A stretch of 64,000 bases of DNA from Alphaproteobacteria bacterium (GCA_017528205.1 JAFXPE010000003.1:1-64000); one strand, 5' to 3'; counted from the stretch's first letter, positions 6,167-15,617 are shown. The notes: a model not told the origin generated them from the letters alone. Numbers and translations: made by a program.

Positions 6167-7996
6167 TTATCGTCCGCGACCTTTATTCGGACGTTTTGTT
6201 TTTTGCGGAGTTATTTTGCCCTTGCTTTTGGCTTGAGTTTTGTTCTGCGGCCTAGATTGAGTTTTGTTCTGCGGCTTGGCTTTAGGCTTGGCTTGCGACT
6301 TACCCTTTTGAGCTTTTGGGGTTGCTTGCTTTGTGCTTTTTGCCGGAGCTTTGGAAACGGTTTTCTTTGGTGTTTGCTGAGTTGATACCTGCGGCTTCGG
6401 TTGATTGCCCGCTATAATGCTGTCCATACGGTGTATAGCTTCTTTATAGCTGTTTTTGGTATCTTCACTGAGATTGTTCTTTTCGGCCATAATCAACGAG
6501 CGACTGTAATTTATTTTGGCGCGCTCATAATTTTGCATAGCCTCATAAGCCCTGCCGGCATTATAAGTGGCGTTTTGATACAAATGTTCCTCACCGGTGT
6601 TCAAAACTGCGCGACATTCATCAATACACGCCTGATAATTGCCGAGTTTATACTGCACCAATGCAATGTCACAGCGCAAATCCGCACCATCGTAACCAGC
6701 GGCACGAATTTGCTGATATTCTGCAAGTGCTTTTTCATAATTTCCGGCTTTATAGTCTTTGAGAGCCTCCTCATAGGTTACATCCGCCTGCTTTTCTTCA
6801 AACGAAACGGTACTGCCGCCCATATAACATAGCAATTCCTGCCGTCTGGCCTCGTTCTTAATGCCACGATTTACCAAATCGGCAATAGTATATCCGCCCT
6901 TGCACATATATTTCATAATTCGGTTTTTGTGTTGTGACAATAAAGCCGTGTGGCCGCGCGCCAAATCAGCCTTAACCTGACGACATTCCGCCGGCGTGGT
7001 TTGGTTGATGGAGGTAACGGTATAAGGCCTTCCCTTACTGTTTATGGCATCTTTCATTTTGAAAGAATACACCGAAGCGGCGTACTCCGGATACATAAAC
7101 ATACAGGCCTCGGCGGTATGACGCACCAAAATTCCGTCAATGCAGTCCGGATCTTTAGGATCCAGCGTTGTCAGCTTGTGGGCGCAAGCCACCGGATTTT
7201 TGTAGTTGTCGCGCACATAACCGCAAAATTCAAACCCCAGTTTCTCATTATTATAAGTGCAAGTGGCACACGCCGCAAACTGGTGCAACGTCAACTCGGC
7301 TCCCTTAAGCTCTTTGAACATTCGGTTATAAACGCGGCCCTTTTCGCGAGTGCGAAACCAACCGTCGATCAGATTAAGCGCCTTATCCAAGTTCACCGTT
7401 AAATCGGGATGCTTTTTAAAATATAAGGCGGCGCTCATCCAGTCCGAGCTCATCGGATCTCCGTTTTCCGGATACCAAAAACTGCCGATACCGATGGTGT
7501 TGGGATTGGCCCCGCTCCTATCATCATAGGCTTTGGACTTGTAAATTTCTATCGGCGTCATCGAAAGTTGAATCAGCGGTAAAGCGTCATCATACAACTT
7601 TCGGAAGCTGGCTTCATCGGTAATCTTATATTTTTGCGTCAATAAATTGTTTATGCTGTCGGCTCGTTGGTCGGTTTTATTTTCCGGCATCGCCGCCTTT
7701 TGCAAATTGCGACAGGTATAAACCGTTCCGGCAATGGTCAGCGCACCGCCGGCAATCAATAAGCCGCGATGGAGACGACGTTTTGCACCCTTGCTCAAAT
7801 GTTTGTATTCTTCATGCAATTTTTGCGCGCCGTGGTAGCCGGCAACGGCCGTAAGGATTGTGGCCTTTGCCGTTTTTTTGAGAATTTTTTTGCCGACTTT
7901 AGCACCTATTTTTCCGGTTTTTATCGCCACTTTTTTGCCGATATTCAAACCTTTTTTAAGTTGCTCTATTCTTTGCTTTTTCGTGTTATTATCCAT
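6167..7996 (-). CDS. Membrane-anchored GH24-lysozyme-like protein with TPRs
   Basis: 609 residues from the ATG at 7996, chosen because GCGAGGAA lies six bases upstream; an ATG at 8026 would add MQDFGRCEEM. Residues 1-75 are Lys-rich with weakly hydrophobic stretches, and about 77-92 form a membrane helix. Residues about 120-390 look like a glycoside hydrolase 24 (phage-type lysozyme) domain: Glu150, Asp159 and Thr167 fall in the order and nearly the spacing of the T4 lysozyme E11/D20/T26 triad, inside YDDRSGANPNTIGIG. TPR-like helices follow at about 407-510, then a Lys/Gln/Pro/Ala tail (about 530-609). It likely cuts or binds peptidoglycan at the inner membrane. It is flanked by the related small RNA units C and D. 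Confidence 0.6.
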   Translation of the reverse strand: MDNNTKKQRIEQLKKGLNIGKKVAIKTGKIGAKVGKKILKKTAKATILTAVAGYHGAQKLHEEYKHLSKGAKRRLHRGLLIAGGALTIAGTVYTCRNLQKAAMPENKTDQRADSINNLLTQKYKITDEASFRKLYDDALPLIQLSMTPIEIYKSKAYDDRSGANPNTIGIGSFWYPENGDPMSSDWMSAALYFKKHPDLTVNLDKALNLIDGWFRTREKGRVYNRMFKELKGAELTLHQFAACATCTYNNEKLGFEFCGYVRDNYKNPVACAHKLTTLDPKDPDCIDGILVRHTAEACMFMYPEYAASVYSFKMKDAINSKGRPYTVTSINQTTPAECRQVKADLARGHTALLSQHKNRIMKYMCKGGYTIADLVNRGIKNEARRQELLCYMGGSTVSFEEKQADVTYEEALKDYKAGNYEKALAEYQQIRAAGYDGADLRCDIALVQYKLGNYQACIDECRAVLNTGEEHLYQNATYNAGRAYEAMQNYERAKINYSRSLIMAEKNNLSEDTKNSYKEAIHRMDSIIAGNQPKPQVSTQQTPKKTVSKAPAKSTKQATPKAQKGKSQAKPKAKPQNKTQSRPQNKTQAKSKGKITPQKTKRPNKGRGR

Positions 7997-8075
7997 CATT
8001 TCCTCGCATCTGCCGAAATCTTGCACTCATTATACGTTATAAACGGCTAAAAGTCAATATTTTGTCAATATCACA

Positions 8076-8417
8076 ATAAAAATCCCCTTGATAATCGTAT
8101 CAAAGGGGATAAACAACGCTTTGTTTTCAATGTTTAAGATGTTTAACTTTCGCCGCTCCGGACCGTATGCAACCCGGAGGGGGTTTGGATAATAAGCATT
8201 TGTTTCAGGTATCGCTCGACAGCTGCAACAAATCGGCTTTCGGGAACCATCGGCGGTTGCCGAAAACACATAAAGTTCAAATGTAAATCCGCGCGACACG
8301 CGATATATCACATATCATAAAATTTGCCACACATACATGCGATTGTTCTTATACCTCACGGCATATTTGCAGAACGTGATTTATGCGGTTAATCTGTTTC
8401 TAAATAATCAAAATGCA
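8076..8417 (-). ncRNA. Small RNA unit D (related, longer)
   Basis: A minus-strand unit of about 340 nt between the promoter at 8424-8452 and a terminator hairpin at 8082-8110 (ATCCCCTT/AAGGGGAT) with T-run. A GUGA-capped hairpin at 8365-8350 (TATGCC-GTGA-GGTATA) is closed by outer GTTCT/AGAAC pairs, matching the family in units A-C. The 3' half holds two more hairpins, one built on CGG..AACC/GGTT..CCG and one on CTCCGG/CCGGAG preceded by a run of six C. An 85-codon frame crosses the unit and its terminator and is not credible. I considered 6S and SRP RNA but found no decisive signature. Confidence 0.6.
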
Positions 8418-8423
8418 GATTGA

Positions 8424-8452
8424 TTTTTAACCTTAAATCACCCGATTGTCAA
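8424..8452 (-). promoter_or_regulatory. Promoter of RNA unit D
   Basis: Minus-strand TTGACA (8452-8447), 17-bp spacer, TAAAAA (8429-8424). The -10 is weaker than in units A and B. It starts just beyond the ftsZ terminator. Confidence 0.6.
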
Positions 8453-8455
8453 GAC

Positions 8456-8486
8456 ACAAAAAAACACCTCGCAAGAGGTGTTTTTG
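8456..8486 (-). terminator. Terminator of the mraY-ftsZ cluster
   Basis: CACCTC (8465-8470) and GAGGTG (8475-8480) with T-rich flanks on both strands, 18 bases after the ftsZ stop. Confidence 0.85.
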
Positions 8487-8503
8487 TGTTGTGATTTTGC
8501 TTA

Positions 8504-10213
8504 TTAACGCCGACGTAAAAACGACGGAATATCCAAATCATCACCGGATAAATCAAACGAATCGTCCGTACCGGTTTTTTCTTCGGCAAAACTGCTTTCC
8601 TGCGGTTGCGATTCCGGAGCACTTGTGCTCTTGCGACGCGCGCGAGAAATGCCGATAACTCTTTCGATGAAATTCGGACGGCTGTCTTCTTCTTCAAACG
8701 ACGGAAGTTCTTCCGGTTCCGGCTCAGAAGCACGAACATCTTTGAACACGCTGGTGTCATTATCATTGAACAAAATCGGTTCTTCAACCACCGGTGTCGA
8801 TGTTTCTTCCGGCAAAATTCTGCTGGAGAAGAAATCATCATCAACCGGAGAAACCGAGCTGAGTTCCTGAGTAGCTTTTTCGGATTCTTCAACTTTGTTG
8901 TCGCCGTTCATAATGGCATTAAACAAAGAAGATGCTTGCGGAAGTTCCGGAAGCTCGTCCGACTTGTCAAGCGAAGCAAAATCGTCGTCCAACGATGTTT
9001 GTTCAATGCTGTCCTGAATGTTTAAATCTTCAACTTTTTCCGGCTCGGAATAAAACGAGGTGTCATTATCAAAGCTCGGCATACTGTCAAAAGTTTCGCT
9101 TATCGGTTCTTCGGCAGATACCGGTTCAAAATTTACGGCCGGTTCTTCAATGGTCGGCACATAAGTCGAATCGTCATAGCTGATGTCAATTAAAGACGGC
9201 TCGCTGGCCGGAGCAGCTTTTTGCACCACCGGACGCGGCATACCGTCATTAATACCGGTTACCACGATTGAAACCCGAATCTTGCCCGACAGATTATCGT
9301 CAAAGCTGGAGCCGAAAATAATGTTGGCATCGTCACCCACTTCTTCTTTAATGATATTGGCAGCTTCGTCCAACTCCGGAAGGGTAATATCCTGACTGCC
9401 GGTAATGTTAATTAACACGCCCTTGGCACCGCGCAATGTGCAATCGTCCAAAAGCGGATTAGCCAAAGCCTGATGAGCTGCCTCTCTGGCACGTCCCTTA
9501 CCTTCGGCCTCGCCGGTTCCCATAATAGCCTTACCTTTGTCTTCCATAATGTTTTTAACATCAGCAAAGTCCAAGTTAATCAATCCCGGCATCATCATCA
9601 AATCGGTAATGGATCGAACACCGGAATACAAAACATTGTCGGCCATTTTGAAAGCTTCCGGCAATGTGGTGTTTTCATTGGCAATGTTGAACAAATTTTG
9701 GTTTTGAATAACGATAATACTGTCAACTTCTTTAATAAAAGTATCCAAAGCATGATCGGCAATTTCCATACGTTTTTTGCCTTCAAAGCTGAAAGGTTTG
9801 GTCACCACGCCAACCGTCAAAATGCCTTTTTCTTTAGCGATATGCGCCACAACAGGAGCCGCGCCGGAGCCTGTACCGCCGCCCATACCGGCGGTAATGA
9901 ACACCATATTGACTCCGTCAAGTGCCTCGGCAATTTTATCTTTTGCTTCTTCCGCGGCCATTTTGCCGATTTCCGGACGGGCACCCGCACCCAAGCCTTG
10001 AGTTATTTCCAAACCGAGCTGAATTTTTTTGCTGGCAGAAGAATGAGCCAATGCCTGTGCATCGGTATTTGCCACAATAAAATCGACTCCTTCCAAATTT
10101 TGAGCAATCATATTGTTTACGGCATTACCGCCGCCACCACCGACGCCGACAACAGCGATGCGAGGTTTTAAATATGAAACCGTAGTATCTGCTACTCCTA
10201 AATTTATTGACAT
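8504..10213 (-). CDS. ftsZ: Cell division protein FtsZ
   Basis: 569 residues. This is the tubulin-like GTPase that forms the division ring. The N-terminal GTP-binding domain shows [15 protein letters not shown] and the tubulin signature [10 protein letters not shown], with the synergy helix region and domain 2 up to about residue 325. A long acidic, Ser/Pro/Glu-rich linker (about 330-550) follows and ends in the conserved C-terminal peptide [11 protein letters not shown], the FtsA-binding tail. The long linker explains the size and is common in alphaproteobacteria. AAAGGGAGAA lies just before the start. It is last in the cluster after ftsQ and ftsA, with a terminator behind it. Confidence 0.97.
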   Translation of the reverse strand: MSINLGVADTTVSYLKPRIAVVGVGGGGGNAVNNMIAQNLEGVDFIVANTDAQALAHSSASKKIQLGLEITQGLGAGARPEIGKMAAEEAKDKIAEALDGVNMVFITAGMGGGTGSGAAPVVAHIAKEKGILTVGVVTKPFSFEGKKRMEIADHALDTFIKEVDSIIVIQNQNLFNIANENTTLPEAFKMADNVLYSGVRSITDLMMMPGLINLDFADVKNIMEDKGKAIMGTGEAEGKGRAREAAHQALANPLLDDCTLRGAKGVLINITGSQDITLPELDEAANIIKEEVGDDANIIFGSSFDDNLSGKIRVSIVVTGINDGMPRPVVQKAAPASEPSLIDISYDDSTYVPTIEEPAVNFEPVSAEEPISETFDSMPSFDNDTSFYSEPEKVEDLNIQDSIEQTSLDDDFASLDKSDELPELPQASSLFNAIMNGDNKVEESEKATQELSSVSPVDDDFFSSRILPEETSTPVVEEPILFNDNDTSVFKDVRASEPEPEELPSFEEEDSRPNFIERVIGISRARRKSTSAPESQPQESSFAEEKTGTDDSFDLSGDDLDIPSFLRRR

Positions 10214-10295
10214 TATTTCATTCTCCCTTTACTAGGTTGACACTATTTCTTTGTATAAACTTTATCTTAAATAAATTAAGTTTTGGTTACCAATT

Positions 10296-11537
10296 TTAAG
10301 AATTTTGGCGTATCCAATTAAATATTTTAGAAAATCTGCCGCCTTCGCCCGAAACGTGATTAACAATCTTTTTCGGTTTGCGTTCGATGTTGTTGATTTC
10401 AAACAATAGCATACCGAGTGCCGTTGAAAAAATCGGATTGTTATTCAGTTGCTCCGGCAAGCCCGGAATATTGCGCGGTCCGCCGAGACGCACCTGTTTA
10501 TCCAAAATCATATTGGCGACTTCACGGATTCCCACCAGCTGGCTGCACCCTCCGGTTAATACCACGCGGTGATTCTGGCGGTTATGTAAACCGTGAGCAT
10601 CAAGCTTATGCGCCACCAATTCAAACATTTCTTCCACGCGCGGCGCAATAATGCGGTTCAAATCGGCGCGTTTCATTTGCCGAATCGAGCTGTCGTCTTC
10701 TTCGCCCAACGGATAAACGTTGATTATTTCGCGCTCATCGTGTCCGACGTTAAAGGCGCAACCGCTTCTGATTTTTAAATCTTCGGCATGTTCAAAAGAG
10801 GTGGTCAGGCCGCGGGTAATGTCGCGCGTAATGTTAATACCTCCGACCGGTATGGTCGAAAACGCCACCGGAAATCCACCCCTAAAAGTGGCAATACTGG
10901 TGGTGCCGCCGCCGATATCAATGACCGTAGCTCCGTATTCGCGCTCATCTTCCACCAAACAGGAAATACCCGAGGCATAGGCTGTCAAAACTTTGGTATC
11001 TATTTGCAAATGCGCTGCCTCAACCACCGAGGCCAAATTGCGATATTGCAGACTCGGATACATGCCGAGCAAAATATTTACCGCCAACTCCTCGCCATAA
11101 ATGTTGCGCGGATCTTTAACATCTTCGCCGCCGTCAATTTTGTAATTGGTCAACAAACAATGAATCAGCTCGTTATTGCCGACGTTGATTTTGGTCAGGC
11201 CTTTTTCCATCACCTTATTTAAATCAACTTCCCCAATCGGGCGGTTACGTTTTAGTGCAATAGCTGACTGACGATTGCAAGAGCTGGTTTTGTCTCCCGA
11301 CACATTCAGAATAACGCTGTTAATGCGTTCGTGCGCACGTTGTTCAGCGGTTTCCACTGCGTTGCAAACCGAAATGGTGGCCTGATTTATGTCGGTTATA
11401 ACACCGTTTTTAATGCCGGACGACGCATTGTAGCCGTAACCGGCAATTTTGATTTTTTTATCTTTACTTACATGTGCAATAATGCAACACACTTTTGACG
11501 AGCCGATATCCAAAGCGGCAATAGTCGGATGATTCAA
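10296..11537 (-). CDS. ftsA: Cell division protein FtsA
   Basis: 413 residues of the actin/HSP70-like fold. FtsA tethers FtsZ to the inner membrane and recruits later division proteins. Phosphate-binding loops are visible at ALDIGSSKVCCII (residues 9-21), TVIDIGGGTTSI (about 207-218) and VLTGGCSQLVG. The C-terminus is basic and amphipathic (GRFSKIFNWIRQNS), the expected membrane-targeting helix. It lies 82 bp upstream of ftsZ and 33 bp downstream of ftsQ, on the same strand. Confidence 0.95.
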   Translation of the reverse strand: MNHPTIAALDIGSSKVCCIIAHVSKDKKIKIAGYGYNASSGIKNGVITDINQATISVCNAVETAEQRAHERINSVILNVSGDKTSSCNRQSAIALKRNRPIGEVDLNKVMEKGLTKINVGNNELIHCLLTNYKIDGGEDVKDPRNIYGEELAVNILLGMYPSLQYRNLASVVEAAHLQIDTKVLTAYASGISCLVEDEREYGATVIDIGGGTTSIATFRGGFPVAFSTIPVGGINITRDITRGLTTSFEHAEDLKIRSGCAFNVGHDEREIINVYPLGEEDDSSIRQMKRADLNRIIAPRVEEMFELVAHKLDAHGLHNRQNHRVVLTGGCSQLVGIREVANMILDKQVRLGGPRNIPGLPEQLNNNPIFSTALGMLLFEINNIERKPKKIVNHVSGEGGRFSKIFNWIRQNS

Positions 11538-11570
11538 TGTCGTATCCTTTGCAAATATTATTTAAGCGCT

Positions 11571-12374
11571 TTATTTGGTGTCGTCGTCCGAAGTATTCAG
11601 ACGAACGATTACTTTGTTTTTCAATCTTAAATCAATGAAAGTTAATTTACGTTTAAGAATGCCGCGTGTTTTATCCAATTTAACCAATTTTTTCCAAGCA
11701 ACATCAAAATCTTCTTCCGGCATTTTGACCGTAACCCCGTTTTCGATATCGTCAAATATCAAATCCCAGCGCCGATTGGAAATATAGTTGGCCGCTTTGA
11801 GCCGAGAAAACAGTTCGCTGTCTTTTTCCACAACGTTCAAAAGCTGATTAAAGTGTTCCGGTGCGCCGTCTCCGACAATCAACAGTAAATTTCGCTCCGG
11901 CACATATTCGGTTTCGATAATGTTTCCGTCTTCGTCTATCGGATAAAACTCGTTTTGATATTGCCAGATGGATTTGATGGTTTTTTCCACAATACTGATA
12001 TGAATAACATTTGGAAAATAGCGGCGCGAAACAACGGCTTTTTTTACCCACGGTAATGCCTGTACGTTATCACATATTTTGCGCAAATCTATTTCTAAAA
12101 TGTTGTCGCCTCGTTTTAAGTCTATTACACGCAAAACATCTTCTTTGGTGGTTTTATCGCGTCCTTCGAGTGTAATATCGTCAAGTCCCCAACCGATGGT
12201 TGCGGTTTTGCTGTATATTTCGCTGATGAGCGAATCTATTTGTTTTCCGACCAAATTATGTCTTATTGTTATCACTCCGAGCGTCAACGCCCAAATACCG
12301 CCGAGCAACAGCAAATTACCGAGCAAACGATAAGGCCATATCACATTTTCATACATTTTATTTTCGGTCACCAC
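11571..12374 (-). CDS. ftsQ: Cell division protein FtsQ
   Basis: 267 residues. FtsQ is a bitopic membrane protein of the divisome, scaffold for FtsB/FtsL. Residues about 15-35 form the single transmembrane helix (LLGNLLLLGGIWALTLGVITI). A POTRA domain follows (about 62-130, with DVLRVIDLKRGDNILEIDL), then the beta domain. The start is a GTG at 12374 (a second GTG is at 12371), served by GGAG overlapping the murB stop seven bases upstream. This gives a 4-bp gap and probable translational coupling to murB. Confidence 0.92.
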   Translation of the reverse strand: MVTENKMYENVIWPYRLLGNLLLLGGIWALTLGVITIRHNLVGKQIDSLISEIYSKTATIGWGLDDITLEGRDKTTKEDVLRVIDLKRGDNILEIDLRKICDNVQALPWVKKAVVSRRYFPNVIHISIVEKTIKSIWQYQNEFYPIDEDGNIIETEYVPERNLLLIVGDGAPEHFNQLLNVVEKDSELFSRLKAANYISNRRWDLIFDDIENGVTVKMPEEDFDVAWKKLVKLDKTRGILKRKLTFIDLRLKNKVIVRLNTSDDDTK

Positions 12375-12378
12375 CAGT

Positions 12379-13287
12379 TTACTCCTGCCCTACTTTTTTG
12401 ATTTCCAATTCCAGCTCGATGCCGGTTTGTTGTTTTACGGCGTTGGCAATTTTATCGCATAATTTTTCGATATCCGCTGCGGTTGCTGTGCCGTCATTTT
12501 GCAAAAAGTTACAATGCTTTTCACTCATTTTGGCGCCACCGAATTGCATAACATCACCGCCGCATTGTTTAATCAATTTCCACGCGGCGTTACCTTCCGG
12601 ATTTTTAAATGTCGAACCAGCGGTACGGATTCCCTGCGGCTGATGGGTGCGACGATATTCGTCGTTTTCCGCAACCTTGTTTTGCACCTCGACAACGTCG
12701 GTTTTCTCAAAGCGCAACCCCACGCCCAAAATAATCCAATCCGGCGGAAAATCGCTGCTTCGATAGCCGAAATGAAAGTCCTCGGCCTTTACCGTTAATA
12801 TTTCGCCGTTTTTGTTCATCACGCGGGCATACTCCAAAACCTTTGAAATATCGCCACCAAAACAGCCAGCATTGGAGCGCAGAGCACCGCCGATTGTTCC
12901 CGGAATCGAACATAAAAACTCCAAGCCGCCCAAACCGTTTTCAACCACCACTTGTTTGAGAGAAAAATTCAAACAGCCGGCACCGCAATATAATATATTG
13001 TCTTGAAGGGTTTTCTTTGCGAATTCGGCACCCGTAAGTTTAATTACAAAACCCGCTATACCGCCGTCGCGTACCAACAAATTAGAACCGCCGCCGATTA
13101 CAAAAACTTCACTGTTCTGCGGCTTGTTTAACAAAAAATTGCGTAAATCTTCTTCATCTTCGGGAAAAAACATTACTTCCGCCGGCCCGCCGACATTCAG
13201 CCAAGTATATTGCCTCAGCGGCTCGGCGATTTTATATTTGCCGCGCACCTTCGGTAGCATATTTATGTTCAGCTTTGTTCCCGTCAT
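12379..13287 (-). CDS. murB: UDP-N-acetylenolpyruvoylglucosamine reductase
   Basis: 302 residues. MurB reduces UDP-GlcNAc-enolpyruvate to UDP-MurNAc with NADPH and FAD in the cytoplasm. The FAD-binding region shows TWLNVGGPAEV, VIGGGSNLLV and the loop LCSIPGTIGGALRSNAGCFG. The substrate motif FGYRSSDF (about 172-179) and the catalytic-Ser region GSTFKNPEGNAAWKLI are present. Length fits type IIb MurB, common in alphaproteobacteria. Its ATG overlaps the ftsW stop (ATGA, 13287-13284). The usual neighbours murG, murC and ddl are missing on both sides. Confidence 0.95.
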   Translation of the reverse strand: MTGTKLNINMLPKVRGKYKIAEPLRQYTWLNVGGPAEVMFFPEDEEDLRNFLLNKPQNSEVFVIGGGSNLLVRDGGIAGFVIKLTGAEFAKKTLQDNILYCGAGCLNFSLKQVVVENGLGGLEFLCSIPGTIGGALRSNAGCFGGDISKVLEYARVMNKNGEILTVKAEDFHFGYRSSDFPPDWIILGVGLRFEKTDVVEVQNKVAENDEYRRTHQPQGIRTAGSTFKNPEGNAAWKLIKQCGGDVMQFGGAKMSEKHCNFLQNDGTATAADIEKLCDKIANAVKQQTGIELELEIKKVGQE

Positions 13288-14414
13288 TCCATATCCTTAT
13301 CTTCCGATGCCGTATTTTGTCGCGTGATAGCCAACAACATTCCGATTTCAATGGCGCTGGCCAGTAAAGATGAACCGCCGTAAGAAATAAACGGCAAAGT
13401 CATACCCTTGGTCGGAATAATGTGCAACGACGAGGCCATATTTACAAATGCCTGCAAGCCCAAAGAGGCAGCCAATCCGACTTCGGCATACATCACGAAC
13501 AAATTGGTTTCTCTTAAAGCGGCGCGCAGAGTGCGAATAATGATTACCGAGAATAAAATAATGATAATCAGGCACAACCACACTCCGTATTCTTCTCCGG
13601 CAACTGCAAACACAAAGTCGGTGTGCGCATCCGGAATATTTAACTTAACCGTGCCCTCACCCGGCCCTTTGCCGACCAGATTGCCGTTTTGAAATGCCTG
13701 CATGGCCTTATTGATTTGGTAGCTGGTTTCGTTACTGCCGTATAAAAATTGGTCTACGCGGGCATGGAAGTGCGGAAATGTAAAATAAAGCAACACCAAG
13801 CCGCCCAAGCCGCCGATAACGCCGATGCTGACTATCCAAATCGGTAAACCGGCCAAAAACAGCTGTAAACCGAACACCGCCGTCACCAACAAAGTCATTC
13901 CCACATCAGGCTGCAACAAAAGCAATCCGGCAACTGCGCCGAACAGCAAAATAGAAATCCACATTCCCGGAAAATAATCGTATTTCTTACCGCAATCCAA
14001 CAGCCACGCGGTAACGATAATGAAAATCGGTTTCATAAATTCCGACGCTTGCATTGAAAAGCCGAAAATACTCATCCAGCGTCGAGCGCCCTTGGTTTCA
14101 AAGCCGAAAAACAAAGTCAAAACCAATAAAAATCCGACCACTACAAATCCGGCAATCGATATTTGCCGAATTGTTTTTAAGCGAAACATAGATAAAACAA
14201 AAATAACCACAACCGAGGCAATAACATAAAATACCTGTTTGCGCACAAACCAAAAGTCATCAACGTGAATGGTGCGAGCCACCGCCGGACTCGCGGTTAC
14301 ATCAAGAATAATGCCGATAGTCAGCAATGCCAGCGATACAAACAAAATGACTTTATCTACCGTCCATAGCCATTTGGAAAATGCACTGTGATTTCGACGC
14401 GACAAATTTACCAT
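13284..14414 (-). CDS. ftsW: Septal peptidoglycan polymerase FtsW
   Basis: 376 residues of the SEDS family, with about ten transmembrane helices. FtsW polymerises lipid II at the septum with PBP3. FtsW features include the extracytoplasmic loop with GKGPGEGTVKLNIPDAHTDF and the following Glu pair (GEEYG). The last helices hold LPFISYGGSSLL, the SEDS C-terminal signature. It is distinguished from RodA (53730-54854) by the loop sequence and by its place beside mraY and murB. It starts 15 bp after mraY and its stop overlaps murB. Confidence 0.93.
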   Translation of the reverse strand: MVNLSRRNHSAFSKWLWTVDKVILFVSLALLTIGIILDVTASPAVARTIHVDDFWFVRKQVFYVIASVVVIFVLSMFRLKTIRQISIAGFVVVGFLLVLTLFFGFETKGARRWMSIFGFSMQASEFMKPIFIIVTAWLLDCGKKYDYFPGMWISILLFGAVAGLLLLQPDVGMTLLVTAVFGLQLFLAGLPIWIVSIGVIGGLGGLVLLYFTFPHFHARVDQFLYGSNETSYQINKAMQAFQNGNLVGKGPGEGTVKLNIPDAHTDFVFAVAGEEYGVWLCLIIIILFSVIIIRTLRAALRETNLFVMYAEVGLAASLGLQAFVNMASSLHIIPTKGMTLPFISYGGSSLLASAIEIGMLLAITRQNTASEDKDME

Positions 14415-14429
14415 GTTTCACTCTCCGCC

Positions 14430-15476
14430 CTAAATCAGCGTTAATGTTCCGATAGCGGCCAACAGCAACGCCGTGAGCCAAAAACTTAAAACGACCTTTT
14501 TCTCGCTCCAGCCCAATTGTTCAAAGTGATGATGTATCGGCGCCATTTTGAAAAAGCGCTTGCCGGTTTTCTTGAAATATGCCACCTGAATCATCACCGA
14601 TACGGTTTCCATAACAAACACACCGCCGACAATCGCCAGTAAAATTTCGCTTTTGGTCATAATGGCAATGGCGCCCAGCATCGCACCTAAGGCAAGCGAG
14701 CCGGTATCCCCCATAAACACGCGTGCTTTCGGTTTGTTAAAGTATAAAAAGCCCAAGCAAGAGCCGATGAGCGCCGCGCAAACCACCGCAATTTCGCTGC
14801 AACGCGGAATATACAACAAGTGGAAATCAGTGGCATTCGGCTGACCGCACAAATAAGCTACGGCCATAAAAAACACAAAAGCCACAATCAGCAAGCCGGA
14901 AGCCAAACCATCGAGGCCGTCGCTCAAATTAACACCGTTGGAGGCACCGGACATAACGATAACCGCAAACGGAACATACAGCCACGAAAGTTGCAGCATA
15001 TAGTTTATCGGATTCGGAATATTGAGCACGGTATTGATGCTATGCGGAGTGGCCGCGGTAATAATGCTGGCCGCCACCGCCGCGGTTAAAAATTGCAAAA
15101 ACAGTTTCATACCGGCGGTCATGGCGTTGGAATTTTGGCGTTTAACCTTCCAATAATCGTCGACAAAACCGGTGGCGCCATACACAATCAACACCAACAA
15201 ACTTACCCACACAAAGTGATAGGTTATGTTTGCAAACAGCAAAACGGAAAATATTGCCGTACCCAAAATCAGCAGTCCGCCCATGGTCGGCGTGCCTTTT
15301 TTGGTTTTCAAATGGCTTTGCGGTCCGTCTTTGCGAATCGGTTGGCCCTGTTTTTGTTTTATGTGCAAATATTCAATCAGCGGTCCGCCGCAAGCCAAAC
15401 TTAACAGCAATGCCGAGGCAAATGCAAAAAGCATGCGAATTTCCACCGATAATCCTAAGTTCATGAGTGCAAACAT
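14430..15476 (-). CDS. mraY: Phospho-N-acetylmuramoyl-pentapeptide transferase
   Basis: 348 residues with about ten transmembrane helices. MraY transfers phospho-MurNAc-pentapeptide to undecaprenyl phosphate, making lipid I. Conserved loops are visible: GPQSHLKTKKGTPTMGG (about 51-67), GFVDDYWKV with the Asp pair, NGVNLSDGLDGLASG, the metal-binding MGDTGSLALG, and MAPIHHHFE. The start has AGGAG upstream. It is the first gene of the minus-strand cluster, with only an AT-rich gap before the divergent gene at 15618. Confidence 0.97.
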   Translation of the reverse strand: MFALMNLGLSVEIRMLFAFASALLLSLACGGPLIEYLHIKQKQGQPIRKDGPQSHLKTKKGTPTMGGLLILGTAIFSVLLFANITYHFVWVSLLVLIVYGATGFVDDYWKVKRQNSNAMTAGMKLFLQFLTAAVAASIITAATPHSINTVLNIPNPINYMLQLSWLYVPFAVIVMSGASNGVNLSDGLDGLASGLLIVAFVFFMAVAYLCGQPNATDFHLLYIPRCSEIAVVCAALIGSCLGFLYFNKPKARVFMGDTGSLALGAMLGAIAIMTKSEILLAIVGGVFVMETVSVMIQVAYFKKTGKRFFKMAPIHHHFEQLGWSEKKVVLSFWLTALLLAAIGTLTLI

Positions 15477-15617
15477 TTTATGATTCTCCTATATATTTTG
15501 GGTAATTTTATGCCAAATATCTAAAATAAATCTTAAAAACTTGATAATTTATGTTTAAAATTTACGGGAATTTTACTATTATTTGCATAGTATGTGTTGC
15601 AACAAAGGAAAGTCAGC

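Noticed and set aside
8084-8310. 6S RNA or SRP RNA identity for unit D
   Set aside because: No long terminal helix with central bubble, and no GGAAGGAAGCA-type SRP loop; the resemblance to 6S is only a GGTCCGG-like stretch.
8054-8311. 85-codon minus-strand frame over RNA unit D
   Set aside because: It runs through the terminator hairpin, has no ribosome site and covers the structured 3' half of the RNA.
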